A stretch of DNA of 64,000 nucleotides, from positions 1 through 64,000 of the forward strand of contig NZ_JAYGIN010000023.1 of assembly GCF_034931005.1 (NCBI RefSeq). Reading direction: 5' to 3'. The DNA comes from Arcicella sp034931005 (lineage in GTDB: Bacteria; Bacteroidota; Bacteroidia; Cytophagales; Spirosomataceae). The notes beneath the pieces are model-generated. The model saw only the letters and a program-made list of their open reading frames with translations. It did not search any database and was not told the DNA's origin. The translations under genes and the position numbers were made by a program. Positions 26,601-35,600 of this stretch are shown here, one piece after another (within the stretch, counting starts at the first letter, position 1; the number at the start of each line of letters is the position of its first letter).

Positions 26601-29600
26601 TTGTACCTCCTGCTGCGATGGTCGTTTCAACATCTGTATTTAAAGTAGCTGTATAAGTATAAACTTTAACACCACCTTTAATCAAACTATCAAGTGTTGC
26701 CGTTAACAAGCTACCATTTTTCACTAAACCTCCAGTTTGAGACACATAAGTGAATGTACCTGGAATTACAGAAGCGATGTTAATACCTTTCGCCGTTTGT
26801 GGTCCAAGATTCGTAACTGTAATGGTTGTTGTAATCGTTTCACCTTTAGCGTATGATGCTTTATCAGTTGTAATGGTAATTACTACATCTGCACCTGTTT
26901 GCGTTGTTGAACCTACTACGATTGTTGCACCTCCTGAACCTGAACCACTATTATTAGTAGGATTAGGGTCGGTAGTTGTACTTGTACTTGATGCTGTAAT
27001 CGTTGTTGTACCGTTGCCTATTACTTTAGCTTTGAATGTGTAAACTTTCACACTGTCTTTGCCTAAGCTATCAAGTGATGCAGACAATACGCTTCCTGCT
27101 TTCGCTAATCCACCAGTTTGTCCGATGTATTCTAAGATTGAAGGAAGTGTCGAGCTTACGTTAATTCCTTTTGCTGTTTGTGGCCCAAGGTTTTTAACTG
27201 TAATTGTCGTTGTTACGGTATCACCTACTGCATAATTAGACTTATCTGTTGTGATGGTTACAACTACATCAGCACCTGATGGTAAAGTTGGGTTAATCGT
27301 TACTGAACCACCTGTTCCTGTTCCGTTATTGTTGTTCGGATTAGGGTCTGGGTTATTCGATGTACCTGTTCCACCTATTACTACTGGGCCTGCTCCGTTA
27401 AGAACTGATTTGTAGATATAAACCTTCACGCCATCTTTAACTAAACTATCTAATTTACCTGTTAATACGCTTCCTGTTTTAGTTAAACCACCTGTTTGCG
27501 ACACGTAAGTTAATTTATCAGGTATTGCACTTGATATTGTTACGTTTTTAGCCGTTGCAGGTCCAAGATTTCTTACCGTAATCGTTGTAGTTACTGTATC
27601 TCCTACTGCATAATTAATTTTATCCGTAGTAATTGTAACAACGATGTCTGATGAGTTTGGAGATGGTACAGTAACCGTAGATGAACCACCTGGATTGCTA
27701 CCGTTATTATTGTTCGGATTCGGGTCTGGGTTGTTTGATCCTCCTGTTGCTCCAACTGTTACTGAAGTTGTTGTTCCAGAAATTTTACCAATCCATGTAT
27801 AAATCTTCACGCCACCACTTATTAAGCTATCAATTGAGCCACTTAATAAACTTCCGTTTCTTACTAATCCTCCTGTTTGTGACACAAACGTCAATCCAGT
27901 TGGAATAGGCGATGACACTGATACGCCTTTCGCTGTTGCTGGCCCTTTGTTTGTCACTTTGATGGTTACTTTCACGGTACTGTCAAGAGCGATATTGTTT
28001 TCAGTAGTTACTACGATTTCAATATCTGAGTCAGTTGGTGAAGTAACTTCTGCTTTATTCTCAACTGTAATCTTCGTTGTTCCAGAGAAACATCCTTGTG
28101 CTGATTTGTAGCAAGCATAATAGATTCCTGCTCCTACTGCACTTGGATTAGCTACCGTTGTTGAGTTTGCATTTGCACCTGTTTTGAATACTAATGTTGC
28201 TCCCGTTGGCGTGTTGCTTACCACTAATTTGCTCAAGTCAACCGTTGTTCCTCTATCAATTTTCACACTATTTGCTACTGGAGCAGAAGGGGCAATTAAG
28301 TAATTAACCGTTGCAGTATCTGACTCAATTGAACAACACTTGTTAGCATCTACTAATTTGAAGTAGTATGAGCCAGACGAAGCGACTGTGATACTTCTTG
28401 TTGAAGCAATTTCAGTTGTCGAACCAACTTTAAACCACTTATATCCGTAATTACCTGCTGTTGCTGTTAATGTTACTGTATCTGTTCCACAAGTAGTTAA
28501 ATTACCTTTAATTGATACCAATGGTTTGAACTTCACACCTTGCATGGTCAATACCATTGTGTCGGCTGCTGCCTTACAAGTTCCTGTTCCGTCAGGGTCA
28601 TTGGTTGTGACAATCAATTTAACCGTTCCTGCTAACACATCTGCCAATGATGAACGATATGTTGCTGTTGGTAACATTGGGTTATCAAATGTACCTGTCC
28701 CTGTTGTTGTCCAAGTAACGCTTGTTGCTGCACCACCGAATGTACCGCTTAACTTATAGACTTTCTCTGCACAAATTGTTGCATCTGCTCCTGCACTTAC
28801 TGTACTTGGTGTTTTAGCACAATCTTTAGGAGTACAATCTGTATTAATATATGTATTGATTACTCCTGGAGCAGAATAGCATCCTGAAGCAGTTTTCTCA
28901 AATACATAATACGTTCCTGTTCCTACTGCATTTGGACTTGATACCAATGGTGATGATGGTAACACTCCTGTATGATATTCAAATGTTCCGCCTGCTGATA
29001 AACCTGATGTTACACCTGATGCTAAATCGACTGTCAAGAATGGACAAACATTGGTTAAGTTTTTAGTTTTAGGAGTGCTAAGACCAGCTCCTACTGTAAC
29101 TGTAACATCATTTGATTTACCACTTTCACATTTATCGAATTTACAAATCGCAGTGTATTTAGTTGTTGCGTTTGGTTTTGCTGTAATTACATTTCCTACT
29201 TGACCATCATTCCAGATTACTGTTCCGTCACAACCCGATGCTGTCAATGTAATTTGAATTCCTTGACAAATTGACGTTGCGTTACAAGTAATGTGTGGTG
29301 CTGGAGGGTTTCCAACATTAACTGTTGCCACACTTGATGGAGCAGATGTACAAGTTCCAATTGTACAAGTTGCTGTATAATCAGTTGTAACAGTCGGAGC
29401 AGTTGTAACAATCGTTCCTGTTTGACCATCTGACCATTTCACAGTTCCTTCACAACCTGATGCAACTAATGTCACTGTACTTCCTGCACATATTGTACTT
29501 GTTGCACATGAGATTGTTGGTACACTTGGTATTGTTACCGTTACCGTTACTTTATTAGATTCTGGACTATTGCAAGTTCCTAATTTACATACTGCACTGT

Positions 29601-32600
29601 AAGTTGTTGTGGCATTTACAGTTTCAGAAATTGACACGCCTGTTTTACCATTCGACCAAACTACTGTTCCTGATGTACAACCTGTTGCGGTTAATACTAC
29701 TGAACCACCTGCACATACACTTGGAGGAGTTGATACCACCGTTGGTGCATCTGGTGTACCCACTTTCACGGTTACAGGTTCAGATGTTTTAGATTCTCCA
29801 CAACCTTCTACTTTACATTGTACTGAATAAATCGTTGTTATACTTGGCTTAACTGTGATTGTAGCTGTTGTTGCTCCGTTGCTCCATAATAAAGTTCCAT
29901 TACAATTATTAGCTGTCAATGTTACTTCTGCACCTGCACAAATCTGTGTATTTGTTGGTGTAATGTTTGGTGTTGTTGCACCTGGCAATACAGTCACTTT
30001 TACACTTGCAGAAGCATCTTTTGCACAAGCAACTCCTGTACAAGTAGCGGTATAAGTAGTTGTTTCTGTCGGTTTAACTTTAATAGTTGCTCCTGTCGAA
30101 CCACCTGTCCATGTTACTGTACCTGTTGTACAACCTGCTAAGGTTAATGTTACTTCTGTACCTGCACAAATTTTATCATTACTTGCTGATGCAGTTAAGT
30201 TCAACACAACTGCTGGATTAACCGTGATTTTAGTTTCGTTAGAATTAACGCTTTCACAAGTATTCGTTACACATTTTGCAGTGTAAATAGTTGTTACACT
30301 TGGTTTTACAGTAATTGATGTTCCTGTACTGTTGTCAGACCATTTTACTGTTCCACCTTCACAACCTGCTGCTGTTAATGTTACGCTTTCTCCTGCACAA
30401 ATTTCAGTTTTAGCACATGAAACAACTGGTGCTGGACCTGCTGTATTTACTTTAACTGATAATTCATTTGAGTTGTCAGACTTACAAGTTGTTGACTCAC
30501 AGGTTGCTGTATATTTCACGTCAGCAGTTGGTGTAATTGTTCTTGGTGAACCTGTTACGCCGTCTGACCATTTCACTGTTCCATTACATCCGTTTGCAGT
30601 TAATGTTATCGACTGTCCCACACATACCGTTAATTTATCTGCTGTGATAGTCGGTTTAGCAAAATCTGTAACCGTAATATTTCTCTTAATTGATGCTTCA
30701 CTTACACAAGTTCCGATTGAACAAGTTGCTGTGTATGAAGTAGATACTAATGGCTTAACAGTAATTACTGAACCTTTTTGTCCATCAGACCATGTTACAA
30801 TTCCACTTTCACAACCTGTTGCTGTTAAATCTACCGATGAACCTGCACAAATTGTTGAAGTACCCGAACTCACAATTGGAGGAGCTGGATTTACAACTTG
30901 CACTGTTACTGGTGCTGATTTATCTGAATGACAAACAGTTGAGCTACAAGTAGCATAATATATTGTGGTTGTAGTTGGTTTTACAATGATAGTAGCACCT
31001 GTTTCATTTTTATCTCCATAATACCAAGTTACTTTTCCTGTACAACCTTCTGCTGTCAATGTTGCCGAACCTCCTACACAAACTATTAAATCTGACGTTT
31101 TGATAATTGGTACATCAATTGGTTTCACGGTCAATACATAAGGTGTTGACACTGCACTTGTACAACCTTTGAAAGAACAAGTAGCTGTATAATTCGTAGT
31201 TGTAGTTGGGAAGACAGTAATTGTTGTTGTCTCCTGACCTGTACTCCATTTCACTTGTCCGTTACAATTAATGGCAGTTAAAGTGATTGTTTCACCTGGG
31301 CAAATTTCACCTTTAGCACATACAATTGTTGGAGCATTCGGAGTTGGCGTAACAATTACATCAACGGTTGCTTCTGGACTAACACATTCAAATTCTTTAC
31401 AAACTGCTTTGTAAGTAGTTGAAACGGTAGGATTTACAGTAATTTGTGGCCCTGTCTGTTTCGGTGAAGTTTGCCATTCTACAACTCCTCCACAACCTTT
31501 AGCTGTTAAAGTTGTTGACTCACCAGCACAAATTTTACTTGGTGCCGCTGATAATAATGGACTATCAACTACAATTACTTTTACCTCTACTGCATTTGAA
31601 GATTCGCTCTTACAATCATCTTTCTTACAATAAACGGTATATGTTTGGTTTGTTTTAGGGCTTACTGTAATGCTTGCTCCTAAGTCTCCGTTGCTCCATA
31701 CAAAAGTTGAGTTTTCACAACCTGTTGCTGTCAATGTTACACTACCACCTAAACAAATTGACTTCTGAGTACATCCACAAGCAATTGTTGGTTTCTCAAG
31801 ATTACAAACCAATGTAGAATTAATTTCTACGCTATCATCATCGTCTTCGTCAGGTTTTGTAGAAGCATTGTTAGGCGTTGAGTCAGGGTCTTTTTGGTCA
31901 GACTTACTAACTTCTGCCATATTCTTGATTTTACCTGATGCCATCACTTTAGCTTTGAAAGTAAAGTTTGTCGAAGTTCCCTTAGCAAGACTTGCTACTG
32001 TTCCTGTCAATGTTCCTGCATTTTCAGTTAATGTAGATGAACTCACAAAGGTTAAACCTGCTGGCAATTTATCTTTTACTTCAACATTTGTCGCTGTATT
32101 TGGACCTGAGTTCAATACCGTAATTGTGTATTCAACTGTCTCTCCAACATTAACTTCTGTTTTGCTTACTGTTTTTGTTAAGCTCAAGTCAGCAATGTCA
32201 ATTACATTGATTGTTACTGTTGATATATTGTTATCTTTCTTAGTTGGGTCTTCGTTAGAACCTGAAATCTCAGCAGTATTTACGACCGAACCAACTTTTC
32301 CTAAAGTCACTTGGATTAATAACGCTTTAGTAGAACCAGCCGTTAAATCTCCAATTGTCCATGTTCCTGTTGTTGTATTGTATTCTCCTGAAGGGGTAGA
32401 ACTTACATAAGTTGCTCCTACTGGAAGAATATCAACAATTTTAACATCAGTTGCTTTAGCGGTTCCTAAATTTTGTGCTTCAATCGAGTAAGTAATTGTT
32501 TGACCTAACAAATAAGATGGTGCTGATTGTGCATCTGGTGCATCAACAATTTTCTTGATTACAGCTAAATCTGTGAAACACTTCTTAACTCTGAATGAAA

Positions 32601-35600
32601 TCGAAGAACGTTCGCTAATACAACCTTCAAGTGTTGTTGCTTCCGCATAGTAAGTATAAACTCCTTCGGCATTTGGTGCTGTTGGGGTAAATCCTGCTTG
32701 TATTTCATCATCAGTAGAAAGTACAATCAAAGGAGTATTGCTTGTTAAAGACGAATACCATTTTACTATATTTCCCTGACTAACAGCAAATAACTTACTA
32801 CTTTCTCCTAAACATACCAACGTATCACACTTCAAATTATAAGGTGCTTGTGGTTTAGCTTTAATCGTTAAAATAACTTTTGCTGAAGCAGCTGAACATT
32901 TTATATCTGTTCCATCTGGGTCATTTGTTGTAAATGTTAATTCTACCGAACCATTAGCGATGTCTCCTGCTGATGGCGAATATTTTGCAGTTAAGCTACC
33001 TGTATTATCAAAAGTTCCAGTTCCATTTGAAGTCCATGTTCCACTTGTAGCACCACCACCAATCGTTGCACTTAATTGTACAGGAGGTGTTGTTGTATTA
33101 CCACAAATTGCAGCTAATGGAGCAATTGACACTGTTGCAGGGTCTGCACAAACACAAGAATTAATGATAACTGTTACTGCTACTGCTGCACTATAACAAC
33201 CAGCCGTTGATTTTGCAAAAGCATAATATGTACCTGCTCCTACTGCTGTTGTATTGGTAACAATTGCTGAATTTACAGAATTAGATACGTGCCATTCAAT
33301 TGTAGCACCAGTCGGGATTGTTGTAATAGCATCTGCTAAATTGACAGTTTGCAAATTTCTGGTACAATCATTAGAGATTGATGATTTTGCTACTGGGTTA
33401 TTTGGTTTAGCATTAACTGTTACGGTAACTTTTGTTCTTAAACTTTCACAAGCATTAGGCGTATTTGCTAATGTACTTACATAATAATTAGTTGTAAAAG
33501 TTGGACTTACTGTCACTGATGACGATGTTGCAAATGGTGTTCCTCCAGTTATTACGTTAAACCAATGATAAACTGGATCACTAACATTTGGAGTTCCTAA
33601 GGTGATAGAACCACCCGCACAAATTGTTCCACCTGCTACCTGCGGACCTGCTGGAATTGTTCCTACTTTAAATTTAGTACCTGTTGCATCTAATGCAGCA
33701 CATAAATTGTTCGTAGAAATTGTACTTAATAAATCACTTGCTTTAGTCGTTCCTAAAACAACTGTTGATAAATCAAGGTAACTTCCATTAGCTGAGTTAT
33801 TGTCAAATACTAAGGTATGAATTGTATAATCACCTGCTGCATTTACTGTGAATGTTGGAGCATTTGCAATTTGTTGGATTACTAAATTCGTTCCTTGTGT
33901 TAATACATATTTTACAGAATATCCTGTTGGTACAGTTGGTGCTGTTGCTGTTGTAGCTTCCAATATTACTGAACCTGCTGCTGGTAAACAGAAATTAGGC
34001 GTTGTTGTAGCCAATGTTCCTGCATTAATATTACAATCAGCTTTGATACCTGCGTCAATTGTCAAGTTGTTACGACCAATGTCTCCAAGTGGTTTTGTAA
34101 CATCTATATTAATTACTCCTGAGAACCCGCCTACACCTGCATCTGAATCTTCTGTTGTTGTTCCAGTATTTGGCGTTACGAATGTTTTACCAGAAGGTAA
34201 AATGAATTTCACTTTATAAGCACCTGATTCTAAGTCATTAAAGAAATATTTACCAGTTGCATCTGTTATTGTTGATTTTAACTTTGTCGTTCCTGTTCCA
34301 TCATATAACTCTACCGTTACACCTGAAACTCCTGTTTCTCCTACGTCTTGTTTGTTATTACCATTAGCATCTGTCCAAACATAATCACCAATAGTTCCTT
34401 TGTTCGGAATTAAACCTGCATCAATTGTGGTGTTGTTACGTGCTGGGTCATTAACTGGTTTTGTTGTATCAATAGTAATAATTCCTGATTTACCATCAGC
34501 ACCTGCATCTGAATCAGTCGCTGTTGTACCTGCTCCCGTTGGAGAGAAAGTAGAACCTGCTGGCTTATTAAATACCACAATATATTGACCTGCTGGTACA
34601 ATAAATTCATATTTACCATCGGCATCTGTTGGATATGATGCAAGTACAACCCCATTTTTATCAGTTAAAGTAACTATTAAACCTACGATTGGTGTATCAC
34701 CTGCATCTTGAATACCATTTCCGTTGTTATCGTTGAAAACATAGTCTCCAATAGAACCCAATGGAATAATACCCGCATCAATTTGTGGATTATTACGTAG
34801 TGTATCTGTTGCGGCTTTAGTTACGTCAATATTAATAATTTGACTTTTTCCTGCTGCTCCAACATCACTATCTTTTGTATCGTTTGTGCCTTGATTAGCA
34901 TTAGTAAATTTGCTTTGTGTTGGTGCTACAAATTCTACTTGATATGCACCCGATGTCAAATTACCAAAATTATATATACCATTGGCATCTGTAGTTGTTG
35001 ATGTTTGGAAAGCTGTTCCTTTATATAAGTTAACAACTACACCTGCAATTCCTGGTTCTCCTAAATCTTGAATACCGTTCGAGTTATCGTCACGCCATAC
35101 AAAATCTCCAATTGAACCTAAGTTGCCAATCAAACCTGCATCAACCGTAGAATTATCACGTGCTGGGTCACCAACTGGTTTAGAAGCATCAATTGTGATT
35201 TTCCCAGATTTCCCAGTTGTTACATCAGCATCTGAATCTGTTGATGAAGTTCCTGCTCCTGTTGGTGAGTAACTTTGTCCAGGTTGTTTTGTAAACTGAA
35301 CATAGTAATCCCCTGATGGAACGAAGAAATTATATTTTCCATTAACACCAGTTTCGGTAGAGTCTATTTTGTTTCCGTCTTTGTCTAACAAATAAACTTT
35401 TACGCCTGCTACTGGAGTATCTCCTGCATTTTGGATACCATCTTTATTATTGTCATTGAAAACATAGTCTCCAATAGAACCCAATGGAATAATACCCGCA
35501 TCAATTTGTGGATTATTACGAAGTGTATCCGTTGTAGCTTTGGTTATGTCAATATTAACAATTTGACTTTTTCCTGCTGCTCCAACGTCACTATCCTTTG

